From an uncultured Blautia sp. (GTDB taxonomy: Bacteria > Bacillota > Clostridia > Lachnospirales > Lachnospiraceae), in assembly GCA_900551715.1 (NCBI GenBank), contig URXG01000032.1:1-25527 (forward strand): a stretch of DNA of 25,527 bases, read 5' to 3'. This document shows, piece after piece, positions 15,558 through 24,296 of this stretch (the stretch's first letter is position 1; each line of letters starts with the position of its first letter). The notes below the pieces were generated by a model. It did no database searches. It was given only the letters and a program-made list of their open reading frames with translations, and was not told the DNA's origin. A program made the position numbers and the translations under genes.

Positions 15558-18242
15558 TCATTTAACAGTCAGATCTATTGTTGGTACAACATAATACTGA
15601 CTTCCTGATGAACCGGTCACATAAGCTTCATAAGCTCCGGCTGGTAAGGTAAAAGCTGCCTGACCAGCTGTGTTTGTGACAGATGTTGTGATCTCACCGG
15701 TTGTTTTGTTTTTGACAGTAACGGTGTATCCGGCTTTTTCTGTATCTGATTCGATACCATCTACAATCTTAAAGCCTTTCAATGTCAGGGTAAATGAAGT
15801 ATTTGCAGGAATGCTGCCTGTAGGAACATTTACAAAATGTAAATATTCATCGGTATAATCGGTTGTATCAAAGAAACCAAAGTAAGTAACCTGGTCCCCC
15901 TGACTAAGAACTGCATTGTTGGCATATGAACCTGGTGTAGGAACGGCATCATTTACCAGGAATCCAAAGTTGCTGTTGCAGTCCATTTCCATAAATTTGT
16001 TAAACCATACATTTCCACCGGATACTGCTACGTCCAGATAACTTCTGGCAGTATCTTTGGTAAATGCATCTCCGTAAACAGCTTTGTGAAGTGCTACTGC
16101 TGCATCCAGTACGGTTACTTCTTTTGCATATTCTTTATCTTTGTAATCATATCCGTAAGTTGATGCGGTGTCTCCGCTGGCAGTTACAGTGTATCTGGTA
16201 CCAGGCTCATTGGAAACAAGATTGGTCATAAAAGTTATCGTAGCTTCCTTCGGTATCTGACTGTCTTTACATGCCTGTACTGCTGCATTTAAAGCAACAG
16301 CTGCATCTTTTCTTGTCTGCGCATCAGAACTGGTAACACGTTTTGCAGCAGAAATAGCTTTCTCAAATGTATCAATAGCTTCACTAGGATAATTTCCAGG
16401 TTCATCACCAATCATCTCATCAGTAATAGAACTTCTGAATTCTTCTGCCGCTGTGATTGCCGTTGTCAGGACATCTGCTGTAGTTTTATTTGTAACTGTT
16501 ACTGTTACGGTTGCTTCCTGATTTGCTAATTCCTGCAATTTTTCATTTGTTGGATGTAATGCAGCATATTTACCATATTTCTCACTCCACAATATCGCAG
16601 AAATAGTAACTTCTGTAGGTGTTGACTGGGGAATAACCACCAGATTTTCATGCTGGATCACAGATGGATCGGAAGACTTGAAACGGTTATAACCTGCTGC
16701 CTCCATTTCTTCCGAGTGAGAATCATCGAAATAGCCTTGAGGTACAATACCGCTGTTTATAATGTCTGAAGAGTCATAAACCCATACTGCCTGTCCGGAA
16801 TCATCCAGATACATTTCCTGGAAAGGATGAAGATTTTTACATACATTATCTGCAGAGGTGTTTTCACCCTTAATTCCATCAAAGAAGTGATCCTTTGCGT
16901 ATGTCATTGCATTTAATTCATTATCTAATTCAGCGTCTGTCATCTTCTTTACAGTAATAGGAATATTGTTCGTAACAGTTACACCATCTCTGGTGAATGT
17001 AATCGTAAGAGTAACTGTTACATCTTCCGGCTGGAATACATCCACATTTGCACGATATCCATTGATTTTAATGACATTCGGATTGCTTGAAGTCACAGTA
17101 ATTTCTCTATTATTAAAAACATAATTACCATTACTGTCTTTAACCCTCGTATAACGAAGTAACTGAATATCACCTACGCATTCTTTAGTATTGATTTTTT
17201 TCTTATTTTCATAATAAACCAAGTCTTTGTCCGAATAATATGTTGTAAGAATATTTTTTAGCTGATCTTCAGTTGGTCCACTGATACCATTTCCTTTTAC
17301 TGTAACTTTAAAGATTTTAACGATAGTTCCGAAATCATCTACAGATTCTACATTGTCGTTCAGGATCGTATCGTTTGCCTTGAAGGTTGCAGTTAAAGTG
17401 ACTTCTGTGTCATTGGTAGGCTGGGTGATCTTACCTGCTTTTGGATCGATAAGGGAATCATATCCTGTGCTCTGGATGGCAATGATATCAGGGTCACTGG
17501 AAGTCCAGGTAACCTGGCTCCATACCTGACGCGCATTGGTTCCCATGATCTGCGGTAATGTAAGATCTGAGGTCACTTCTGTTGAAGAAGTGTTACTTCC
17601 GAGGATGTTGGCAATGGCCAGTGTGTCTGCTTCGGCCTGCATCTTTGCCTTAAAAGCTGTCTGATCCCATCCTACGGTTACATTGAAGGACTTGGTGTCT
17701 GCAGTTGCACCATCATATCCAATGGTGAACACACATGCCACATTCTTGGAATACGTGTAACTGTTCAGGGTATCCATCTGGATGTAGTGGATTGTACCAT
17801 CAGTGTCTACAAGGCTGGCATCTTCTGTGGATTTTACAGTGACTGTAATGGCATCTTGGGAAAGTCCTGTATAACCAACCAGCATATCCCTTACCTTGTC
17901 TGTGACCTTCTGATTATCCTTACATCTGGGACGAATCGCATATGCGTTTTTGTTCAGCAGTTCTGCCAGGGAAGCGGCTGTATATGTAGTGTCAGCCTGT
18001 ACTTCCGCCGATCCGGAACCGTCACCAAACAGATCCACATCTGCATCCTGGGTTACTTCTCCTGTTCCTTCAGAAGTTTCTGTTGTTACGCTGGCAGTAT
18101 CCTCGTCTGCTTCCACTTCCATCTGGATCTGGTCTTCTGCAAAATCTTCCGCTGCAAATGCAGATACCGGAGTCGTTGCAGCAACCATAGCAGCTACGAT
18201 AAGTACTGCCTGAAGTTTCTTCGTTGTGTCTTTTTTACGCAT
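15558..18242 (-). CDS. Protein B: B12-riboswitch-controlled secreted protein with transcobalamin-like domain
   Basis: 894 residues from the ATG at 18242 (AAGGAGG seven bases upstream; an in-frame extension of 15 residues is rejected). A signal peptide (about 1-30, ending AFA) and an acidic linker lead into three Ig-like modules (about 86-318, 324-431, 433-584; signatures WTSSDPDIIAI, TSSNPNVIKI, KSSDPSVIQ). Then come a FIVAR-like helical segment (about 585-660), a DUF4430/transcobalamin-beta-like domain (about 661-818: VTVLDAAVALHKAVYG, RSYLDVAVSGG, FGFLVNDAVPTPG, LSQGDQVTYFGF) and a final Ig-type or carboxypeptidase-regulatory-like beta domain. It lacks the Lys-rich Big_2 tail and CxxC piece of A and C, and has no LPXTG or membrane anchor, so it may be released. 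The cobalamin riboswitch directly upstream argues for a role in extracellular corrinoid capture. Secretion and domain layout are seen; ligand binding is inferred. Confidence 0.88.
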   Translation of the reverse strand: MRKKDTTKKLQAVLIVAAMVAATTPVSAFAAEDFAEDQIQMEVEADEDTASVTTETSEGTGEVTQDADVDLFGDGSGSAEVQADTTYTAASLAELLNKNAYAIRPRCKDNQKVTDKVRDMLVGYTGLSQDAITVTVKSTEDASLVDTDGTIHYIQMDTLNSYTYSKNVACVFTIGYDGATADTKSFNVTVGWDQTAFKAKMQAEADTLAIANILGSNTSSTEVTSDLTLPQIMGTNARQVWSQVTWTSSDPDIIAIQSTGYDSLIDPKAGKITQPTNDTEVTLTATFKANDTILNDNVESVDDFGTIVKIFKVTVKGNGISGPTEDQLKNILTTYYSDKDLVYYENKKKINTKECVGDIQLLRYTRVKDSNGNYVFNNREITVTSSNPNVIKINGYRANVDVFQPEDVTVTLTITFTRDGVTVTNNIPITVKKMTDAELDNELNAMTYAKDHFFDGIKGENTSADNVCKNLHPFQEMYLDDSGQAVWVYDSSDIINSGIVPQGYFDDSHSEEMEAAGYNRFKSSDPSVIQHENLVVIPQSTPTEVTISAILWSEKYGKYAALHPTNEKLQELANQEATVTVTVTNKTTADVLTTAITAAEEFRSSITDEMIGDEPGNYPSEAIDTFEKAISAAKRVTSSDAQTRKDAAVALNAAVQACKDSQIPKEATITFMTNLVSNEPGTRYTVTASGDTASTYGYDYKDKEYAKEVTVLDAAVALHKAVYGDAFTKDTARSYLDVAVSGGNVWFNKFMEMDCNSNFGFLVNDAVPTPGSYANNAVLSQGDQVTYFGFFDTTDYTDEYLHFVNVPTGSIPANTSFTLTLKGFKIVDGIESDTEKAGYTVTVKNKTTGEITTSVTNTAGQAAFTLPAGAYEAYVTGSSGSQYYVVPTIDLTVK

Positions 18243-18319
18243 CTTAGAACCTCCTTTTTGGAAAATATTTACACAACCAAAACTCACCGCACCATTAAAA
18301 AATTATAAACGACAAATAC

Positions 18320-18354
18320 AAAATAAAAAGCCATATCTCCGGGCAGAGGTATGA
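18320..18354 (-). terminator. Expression-platform terminator of the cobalamin riboswitch
   Basis: On the minus strand GTCATACCTC and GAGATATGGC form a 10-bp stem with one mismatch (18330-18354), followed by TTTTTATTTT (18320-18329). It stands between the aptamer and the start codon of B, as expected for a transcription-attenuating riboswitch. A second pairing (GGATAAT/ATTATCC, about 18401-18407 with 18357-18363) lies in between and may be part of the switch. Confidence 0.8.
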
Positions 18355-18408
18355 CTGGATAATGACCTGATCCAACAGCACACCTGATTCCGAAGTGACT
18401 ATTATCCA

Positions 18409-18526
18409 TCTGTAAACGTATCTGACTTGGTAACTGTTTGATGATTATTTAACCAGTTACGATACAGTAGCGGTCCTGTGCGGGATTCTCACCCGGCTTC
18501 CTGTGCCGAAGCACTTAATTTACAGA
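18409..18526 (-). promoter_or_regulatory. Cobalamin (B12) riboswitch aptamer
   Basis: The minus strand carries the family's conserved blocks in order. P1 pairs TCTGTAAAT (18518-18526) with GTTTACAGA (18409-18417). The core holds GGAAGCCGGGTGAGAATCCC (GGTGnnAnTCC core at about 18481-18493) and GGACCGCTACTGT (18464-18476). A hairpin GTAACTG/CAGTTAC follows, then the B12-box-type AGTCAGATAC (18418-18427). At 118 bases it is a compact form. It is preceded by its own promoter and followed by an intrinsic terminator. Known switches of this class lower expression of the downstream gene when cobalamin is plentiful, so B (and A by read-through) should be made under B12 shortage. Confidence 0.93.
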
Positions 18527-18541
18527 CTTCATTATAGGTAA

Positions 18542-18570
18542 ATAATATAATTATTTTTGCTGTTTGTCAA
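18542..18570 (-). promoter_or_regulatory. Sigma-A promoter of the riboswitch transcript
   Basis: Minus strand: perfect -35 TTGACA (18565-18570), 17-base spacer, -10 TATTAT (18542-18547). The start near 18535 lies about nine bases before P1 of the riboswitch. Confidence 0.88.
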
Positions 18571-18680
18571 TATATTTGTGAAATATTTGTGATTTTCATC
18601 AGTTTTCGCAAAACTGTATGGTATTAATTATGATTAAAAGTTGTCATATTCGTTTATTTTTTGTCGATTTTTCAGAATAG

Positions 18681-18716
18681 AAAGAGCCCTGTCACTTCAA
18701 AAGTTCCAGGACTCTT
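18681..18716 (-). terminator. Hairpin after protein C gene
   Basis: AGAGTCCT pairs with AGGGCTCT (18683-18690 with 18709-18716) in a longer imperfect hairpin about 14 bases beyond the stop of C, followed by TTTCTATTCT. It is a close relative of the hairpin at 10053-10089. Confidence 0.65.
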
Positions 18717-18729
18717 CTCTCTTGTTTTT

Positions 18730-19260
18730 TTATTTGACGGTAACTTTGATCTTCACTGCTTTCTTACCGGATCTGACAATGATGTTGACACTGCCTTTCT
18801 TCTTTGCTGTGATCTTACCTTTGGATGTAACTGTGACGATCTTCTTGTTGGAAGTGGTATAGGTAACTTTTTCGCCGGAGGTAAATGGTGAGATCACAGG
18901 TTTCAGTGTAACGGATTTTCCTTTCTTAATGGTCAGATTTTTGCTCAGTCCGCTGATCTTTGTGGTCTTTACCGTTTCTTTCTGTACTTTTACTTTGATC
19001 ACTGCCTTCTTTCCACTTTTCAGTGTAACGGTGATGCTGGTGCTGCCGGCCTTTTTCTGGGCTGTGATCACACCTTTGTCGGAAACTTTGGCAATTTTTG
19101 TATTGCCGGATTTCCAGGATTTAACTGCATCCCCTCTGGCGAGGCCGGTAACCTTCACACCAGCGGTTTTCTGTTTCAGCTTCAGGGTGATGCCGGAAAC
19201 ATTCACTTTGATGGAAGGGGTCAGTTTCTTTCCATAATTTCTTGTTTCTTTTTTGCCGCA
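18730..19260 (-). repeat. 3' segment duplicated in protein A gene
   Basis: Gap-free counterpart of 10103-10633, about 90 percent identical by hand count. Beyond it (before the CxxC motif) the two genes diverge abruptly, which suggests domain-tail exchange or gene conversion rather than whole-gene duplication. Confidence 0.9.
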
Positions 19261-21387
19261 GGAGCAGACTCTCTGCTGTACTTCCGGAGCACTGACAGTT
19301 GCTTTGGAAACTGTTGTCCATTTGCCGAATCTATGTTCATGGATGGGTGCTTCTGTAGGCACCGGTGTAACAGAAGGGATGGGAGGGTTCTCACTGCCTT
19401 GGGCTTCTTTGATTGCTTTGTCCAGCTCGCCATCCTCTGTTCCTGCTACAGTTACTGTAATTTCCTGTTCAGCAGGACTGACAGCATCAGGATCATCCAG
19501 TTCGTTGTTTAAGATTTCATTCTGCAGACTGCAAAGTGCTTTTAATGTGACTTTGGTATTTCTGGCAGGGCGTGTGACTTTGCCGGTAAACCTTCCCTCC
19601 TCCTGAGTAATGGCAAGAATCTCCGGCTGGTCACTTGTCCAGGATACATTCGACCAGCTGAGAGATCCTGGAAGATCCAGGTTTTCGGTGACTACAGATT
19701 TGGTGGTATTTTCTCCGCGGATCTGTTCCCAGTTAAGAGAAGCTGCTTCTTCTCTGACTTTCTCTGTAAGCCATGCAAGATCCCAGCTGACCAGAACTTC
19801 TCTTTTTACATAAATGGTTTCCTTTCCACATTTTATTGCAAAAGTGTAATTCATGGTTTTCAGGTCAGAGCCCTTCTGTGGGGTGTCTGATTTCCGGTAA
19901 AGAATGGTTCCGTCAGAAGCAATGAGAGATTTGTCAAAGCTTCTGTCACCTGTGACCTGTATTTCTTTTCCATCGTTGACATCTGTGTAGGAATCTACCA
20001 GCTTCTGCATCATATCTACAATGCTGGTGTTTTTTCCATAAAGTGGTTTCAGAGGCTGTGTGGCCTTGTCAGCCCAGATTTTCTCCCGGATCTTTCCAAG
20101 GGTAATAGCATCCTGAGAGCCCATTTTGATCACCAGTTTATTGTTGGGCAGAGGAATGGTAAAGGAACCTTCTGCATCTTCATAACCTTCTGCAGTGGCC
20201 TTGTAGGTATAGGTCTTTTCATGGCCCAGATAAAAGCAGCGGTCTGTGCCCGATTTTACTTTTTTGCCATCGGAATCCCATACTGTAATGGAAGTATTGG
20301 TGATCGGCTGCTCATCCAGTGCATCAACACAGGTGATGGAGGTCTGATAAGAATGGGGGATCATATTCACAGACAGATTATCCTGCTTAAAGGTTATCTT
20401 TGTGTCCACTGCATAGTAATTATCCAGAGCAGGGACTTTGACCTCATATTCTTCACCGCTTGTAAGGTTGTACAGAAGTTCGCCATCGGACTTACTGATA
20501 AATGGAACTACTCTCTCACCGTCTTTATAGACTTCTCCTTTGGCACCGGAGATGATCTTCTGGGTATCGTTCCCGTATATCCGAAGGCTTACCCGGAATC
20601 TTAGAAGTCCCGGATGCCAGCTCAGATGATAGAATGTAAAATCATGAGAAGCCAGAGGCTGTGCTGCGCCATCCAGCATCTCGCTGTCTTTGACAGAGCG
20701 CTGGTAAAGCTTCGCAGTTACGGTGAAGGTGTGTGTTTCATCCGGGAAAAAAGCCATATATGGAACATCACAGTCTTCTTTTCTGTAGTAGTTCAGCTGA
20801 AAAGAATTGGTTGAGGGGCTGTCTCCGGAAGCTGCAACACGGTCAATATAATCTACATAAGGATAATTGGCTCCACCGGTGTCTTCGTATCTCTTTATTA
20901 CGTCTTTGTGGTTCACAAACCAGCATACTTTGTATTTGCTGACAGTTGGCTCCTTTTTCAGGATCAGTTCCTGCACAGCCACACCGATACGATCATGGGT
21001 GCCTATTTCGTAAGTGCCGTCTTCTCTTTTGCGGGCACAGTCATCTTCCTGTTCTACAATCCGCTGATTCACATAATTGTTTATAAGATACTGCTCTGCT
21101 GTGCTGACATCTCCTGCCTCAGGAAGAGTCTCTTCTGATGTAAAATCCAGTCCGCTCTGGTCTGAAAAAAGTCCGGCATCCATATCCGTTCCGGTTTCTT
21201 CTGTAACTGCTGTTTCCTGAGAAGATTCAGGGAGATCTTCTTCTGGTGTAATGACTGCTTCCTGGTCTGTTTCGTCTGTAACAGAAATCTCCTGGGTATT
21301 CTCCGCCAATACTGCACCAGGTGATCCTGCACTGAGAACAACTGCCATGGCAATCCCCAATACCTTTTGTATGTTCCGGTGTTTCAT
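18730..21387 (-). CDS. Protein C: secreted Ig-repeat protein with Lys-rich Big_2 tail
   Basis: 885 residues from the ATG at 21387 (GAAAGGAG upstream; an in-frame 30-residue extension is rejected because it would place the signal peptide internally). A signal peptide (about 1-29, ending VLA) and an acidic linker are followed by an N-terminal region without clear relatives (about 95-265), two PEGA/carboxypeptidase-regulatory-like segments (about 265-425; EGYEDAEGSF), one atrophied Ig module (about 430-650; WTSDQPEILAI), a Pro-rich spacer (PPIPSVTPVPTEAP), an H-rich CSCGKKE motif (about 686-715) and two Big_2 domains nearly identical to those of A. It has neither the FIVAR nor the transcobalamin-like domain. 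Its own promoter carries no riboswitch, so its link to the B12 theme is only genomic adjacency and shared architecture. A surface adhesin or binding function is possible but unproven. Confidence 0.82.
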   Translation of the reverse strand: MKHRNIQKVLGIAMAVVLSAGSPGAVLAENTQEISVTDETDQEAVITPEEDLPESSQETAVTEETGTDMDAGLFSDQSGLDFTSEETLPEAGDVSTAEQYLINNYVNQRIVEQEDDCARKREDGTYEIGTHDRIGVAVQELILKKEPTVSKYKVCWFVNHKDVIKRYEDTGGANYPYVDYIDRVAASGDSPSTNSFQLNYYRKEDCDVPYMAFFPDETHTFTVTAKLYQRSVKDSEMLDGAAQPLASHDFTFYHLSWHPGLLRFRVSLRIYGNDTQKIISGAKGEVYKDGERVVPFISKSDGELLYNLTSGEEYEVKVPALDNYYAVDTKITFKQDNLSVNMIPHSYQTSITCVDALDEQPITNTSITVWDSDGKKVKSGTDRCFYLGHEKTYTYKATAEGYEDAEGSFTIPLPNNKLVIKMGSQDAITLGKIREKIWADKATQPLKPLYGKNTSIVDMMQKLVDSYTDVNDGKEIQVTGDRSFDKSLIASDGTILYRKSDTPQKGSDLKTMNYTFAIKCGKETIYVKREVLVSWDLAWLTEKVREEAASLNWEQIRGENTTKSVVTENLDLPGSLSWSNVSWTSDQPEILAITQEEGRFTGKVTRPARNTKVTLKALCSLQNEILNNELDDPDAVSPAEQEITVTVAGTEDGELDKAIKEAQGSENPPIPSVTPVPTEAPIHEHRFGKWTTVSKATVSAPEVQQRVCSCGKKETRNYGKKLTPSIKVNVSGITLKLKQKTAGVKVTGLARGDAVKSWKSGNTKIAKVSDKGVITAQKKAGSTSITVTLKSGKKAVIKVKVQKETVKTTKISGLSKNLTIKKGKSVTLKPVISPFTSGEKVTYTTSNKKIVTVTSKGKITAKKKGSVNIIVRSGKKAVKIKVTVK

Positions 21388-21491
21388 ATAGTATCCTTCT
21401 CCTTTCACTGGCAAATTCATACAATTTTGCACCAATCCGCGTGTTGGTACCGGGTGTTTTGGTTTCCGTTGCTTCATATTATCTAATATGG

Positions 21492-21520
21492 ATTATAACA
21501 TTGCCTGTTTTTTTCGTCAA
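21492..21520 (-). promoter_or_regulatory. Sigma-A promoter of protein C gene
   Basis: Minus strand: -35 TTGACG (21515-21520), 17-base spacer, perfect -10 TATAAT (21492-21497). The leader is about 100 bases long and holds only a weak ACCAA/TTGGT hairpin (21431-21448). I recognise no riboswitch in it. Confidence 0.88.
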
Positions 21521-21616
21521 TGCGACAGTTTTGCTGTTTTTCAGCACTACTTTTCTGTATATTTTGCCTGTTGCATTAACAATCCCAGAATCACTTTTCT
21601 ATGCTAATCAGTTACA

Positions 21617-21646
21617 TTGACATATTGTATATCAAAGAGTTACAAT
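21617..21646 (+). promoter_or_regulatory. Sigma-A promoter of the YitT-rqcH unit
   Basis: Plus strand: perfect -35 TTGACA (21617-21622), 18-base spacer, -10 TACAAT (21641-21646). It is divergent from the protein C promoter. The region between the two promoters holds nothing else that I recognise. Confidence 0.82.
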
Positions 21647-21678
21647 ATCAGAGATTACTAAGGGGAGGAAATCAAGGA

Positions 21679-22521
21679 ATGAAAGATAAACTGAAACATT
21701 TTTCACTGCTTACAGTCAGTACTCTGATCATGGCAGTGGGAACTTATTTTTTCAAATTCACCAACAACTTTACTTTTGGAGGCATTACCGGTCTGGCAGT
21801 TCTGGTTGCTGATAAAACATCTATTTCCGCCAGTGACTTTTCCTTTATTGTAAATATGCTTCTTCTGGCACTGGGATTTGTTGTTCTGGGTCGTAAGTTT
21901 GCAGCCAAAACCGCATACTGCAGTATCCTGCTTTCTGTTACACTGTCTCTTCTGGAACGTGTCTGCCCTATGGCACATCCACTTACTGATCAGACTATGT
22001 TAGAACTGTGTTTTGCTATTGCACTTCCTGCACTGGGATCTGCCATTCTTTTTAACATCGGTTCTTCCAGTGGAGGTACGGATATTATTGCTATGATCCT
22101 TAAGAAGTACAGCAGTTTTGATATTGGAAAGGCACTTCTGGTAACAGATATCCTTATTACAGTAGCCGGATGTTTCGTGTTTGATATCAAGACAGGTCTG
22201 TATTCTTTCCTTGGACTTGCAATCCGCTCCTTTATGATTGATAACTTTATCGAGAGTTTTAATCTGTCCAAGTATTTTAATGTTGTCTGTGACAGCCCGG
22301 AACCGATCTGCGATTTTCTGGTACATACCCTTAACAGAAGTGCTACCATTGTACATGCACAGGGAGCTTTTTCCGGAAAGGACAAATATATTGTCTTTAC
22401 CGCACTGAACCGGCCTCAGGCTATCAAATTACGAAATTATATCAAAGAAAATCAGCCTACTGCTTTTATCCTTATTTCCAATACCAGTGAGATCATTGGA
22501 AAGGGATTCCACAGTGTCTGA
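21679..22521 (+). CDS. YitT family membrane protein (DUF161/DUF2179)
   Basis: 280 residues from the ATG at 21679, ten bases after GGGGAGG. About five to six hydrophobic segments make up the N-terminal YitT membrane part, with the family motif FTFGGITGLAVLV near residue 32 and a Gly-rich GSSSGGTDIIAMIL segment near residue 132. A soluble C-terminal DUF2179 domain (about 205-280, around SATIVHAQGAFSGKDKYIV) follows. The transport or signalling role of the family is unknown. An in-frame start 26 residues upstream lies inside the promoter and is rejected. It is 20 bases upstream of rqcH and likely co-transcribed. Confidence 0.93.
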   Translation: MKDKLKHFSLLTVSTLIMAVGTYFFKFTNNFTFGGITGLAVLVADKTSISASDFSFIVNMLLLALGFVVLGRKFAAKTAYCSILLSVTLSLLERVCPMAHPLTDQTMLELCFAIALPALGSAILFNIGSSSGGTDIIAMILKKYSSFDIGKALLVTDILITVAGCFVFDIKTGLYSFLGLAIRSFMIDNFIESFNLSKYFNVVCDSPEPICDFLVHTLNRSATIVHAQGAFSGKDKYIVFTALNRPQAIKLRNYIKENQPTAFILISNTSEIIGKGFHSV

Positions 22522-22541
22522 TCTAAAGGAGAATCAAAAAT

Positions 22542-24296
22542 ATGGCTTTTGACGGAATTACTATTGCTGCAATGGTGCAGGAATTACACAAAAATCTGGA
22601 TGGCGGGCGCTTTAACAAGATCGCACAGCCGGAAGCAGATGCACTTATGATCACAGGAAAGGGACCAAATGGCCAGTGTCGTCTGTTGCTTTCTGCCAGT
22701 GCTTCTCTTCCGCTGATTTATTTTACTTCCAAAAACAAACCCAGTCCTCTTACTGCACCAAACTTCTGTATGCTGCTCCGCAAACATATCGGAAGTGCAA
22801 GGATCAGCAGCATCAGCCAGCCTGGTCTGGAACGTGCAGTAGAGTTTCAACTGGAACACTTGAACGAAATGGGAGATCCCTGCAAAAAGATCCTGATCGT
22901 GGAACTGATGGGCAAGCACAGCAATATTATTTTCTGTGATGAAAACAGAATGATCCTGGACAGTATCAAGCATGTGTCTTCTCACATGAGTTCAGTACGT
23001 GAAGTGCTTCCGGGACGTCCTTATTTCCTGCCCCATACCCAGGAAAAGCTGGATCCTTTCACAGTTACAGAAGAAGAATTTCTTAATACAGTCTGCAAAA
23101 AGCCCTGTAATATTTCAAAGGGGATTTATTCTACACTCACAGGCTTAAGTCCTCTTATTGCAGAAGAGATCTGTTATCGTGCATCCATAGATGGAAATGA
23201 TCCGGCACAGTCTCTTTCTGAAACTGCTGCCATTCATCTGTACCATACTTTCCGCAGGCTTATGGAACAGGTGCAGGAGGGAGATTTTACACCAAATATT
23301 ATTTACAGAAATGAAGAACCTGTAGAATATGCTGTGCTTCCTCTGACACAGTTTGGGTCGGAATATCACAGCGTAACTTTTGAATCTGTATCTTCCATGC
23401 TGGAAACCTATTATGCTTCCAAAGAAATCCTTACCAGGATCCGGCAGAAATCTTCTGATCTCAGGAGGATTGTCCAGACAGCTCTGGAAAGGAACCGCAA
23501 GAAACTGATTCTTCAGCAGAAACAGATGAAGGATACTGCCAAGAAAGATAAATATAAAGTATATGGAGAGCTGATCAATACTTACGGATATGGGCTGGAA
23601 GAAGGCTGTAAATCTTTTAAAGCCCTGAATTATTATACCAACGAAGAAATCACCATTCCTTTGGATCCTACCATGACTCCCGGGGAAAACTCCAAGAAAT
23701 ATTTTGACCGTTACGGTAAACTGAAACGAACAGAGGAAGCTCTTACAGAACAGATTGCAGACACAGAATCCGAGATTGAACATCTGGAATCCATATCCAA
23801 TGCACTGGATATTGCCAGAGCCGAAAATGATCTCCGTCAGATCAAAGAAGAACTGACGGAATATGGTTACATCAGAAAGCACTATTCCGGCAAAAAAGGT
23901 CAGAAAGCTCAGACAAAATCCAGTCCCTTCCATTATATTTCCAGCGATGGATTTGATATTTATGTAGGGAAAAACAACTTTCAGAATGACGAACTGACAT
24001 TTAAACAGGCAACCGGAAATGACTGGTGGTTCCATGCTAAAAAAATGGCAGGTTCTCACGTAATTGTCAAAACCCCGGATGGTGAACTTCCAGATCGTAC
24101 TTTTGAAGAGGCAGGACGTCTGGCAGCCTATTACTCCAAAGGTCGTACAGCTCCCAAAGTAGAGATTGACTATATTCAGAAAAAACATGTAAAGAAACCT
24201 GCAGGCGCCAAACCCGGATTTGTAGTTTATTATACTAACTATTCTCTTATGGCTCCACCAGATATCACAGACATAAAAGAAGCATCTCAGTCCTGA
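22542..24296 (+). CDS. rqcH: RqcH (Rqc2/NEMF family) ribosome quality control protein
   Basis: 584 residues, normal for bacterial RqcH. It binds 50S subunits carrying stalled peptidyl-tRNA and directs C-terminal alanine tailing for degradation. The NFACT-N domain begins MAFDGITIAAMVQELHKNLDGG. The tRNA-binding pair corresponding to B. subtilis D97/R98 reads E97-R98 here, and ELMGKHSNIIF follows at 121-131. A long coiled-coil middle (about 290-450) leads to the NFACT-R domain (about 465-580: SSDGFDIYVGKNNFQND, NDWWFHAKKMAGSHVI). AAAGGAG precedes the ATG at 22542. The last codons form part of the terminator hairpin and the stop lies in its loop. It was formerly annotated as a fibronectin-binding protein; that older name is misleading. 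Confidence 0.95.
   Translation: MAFDGITIAAMVQELHKNLDGGRFNKIAQPEADALMITGKGPNGQCRLLLSASASLPLIYFTSKNKPSPLTAPNFCMLLRKHIGSARISSISQPGLERAVEFQLEHLNEMGDPCKKILIVELMGKHSNIIFCDENRMILDSIKHVSSHMSSVREVLPGRPYFLPHTQEKLDPFTVTEEEFLNTVCKKPCNISKGIYSTLTGLSPLIAEEICYRASIDGNDPAQSLSETAAIHLYHTFRRLMEQVQEGDFTPNIIYRNEEPVEYAVLPLTQFGSEYHSVTFESVSSMLETYYASKEILTRIRQKSSDLRRIVQTALERNRKKLILQQKQMKDTAKKDKYKVYGELINTYGYGLEEGCKSFKALNYYTNEEITIPLDPTMTPGENSKKYFDRYGKLKRTEEALTEQIADTESEIEHLESISNALDIARAENDLRQIKEELTEYGYIRKHYSGKKGQKAQTKSSPFHYISSDGFDIYVGKNNFQNDELTFKQATGNDWWFHAKKMAGSHVIVKTPDGELPDRTFEEAGRLAAYYSKGRTAPKVEIDYIQKKHVKKPAGAKPGFVVYYTNYSLMAPPDITDIKEASQS

Noticed and set aside
21388..21485. Second riboswitch in the protein C leader
   Set aside because: The 100-base leader has only a 5-bp hairpin and none of the conserved blocks of known riboswitches that I can recognise.
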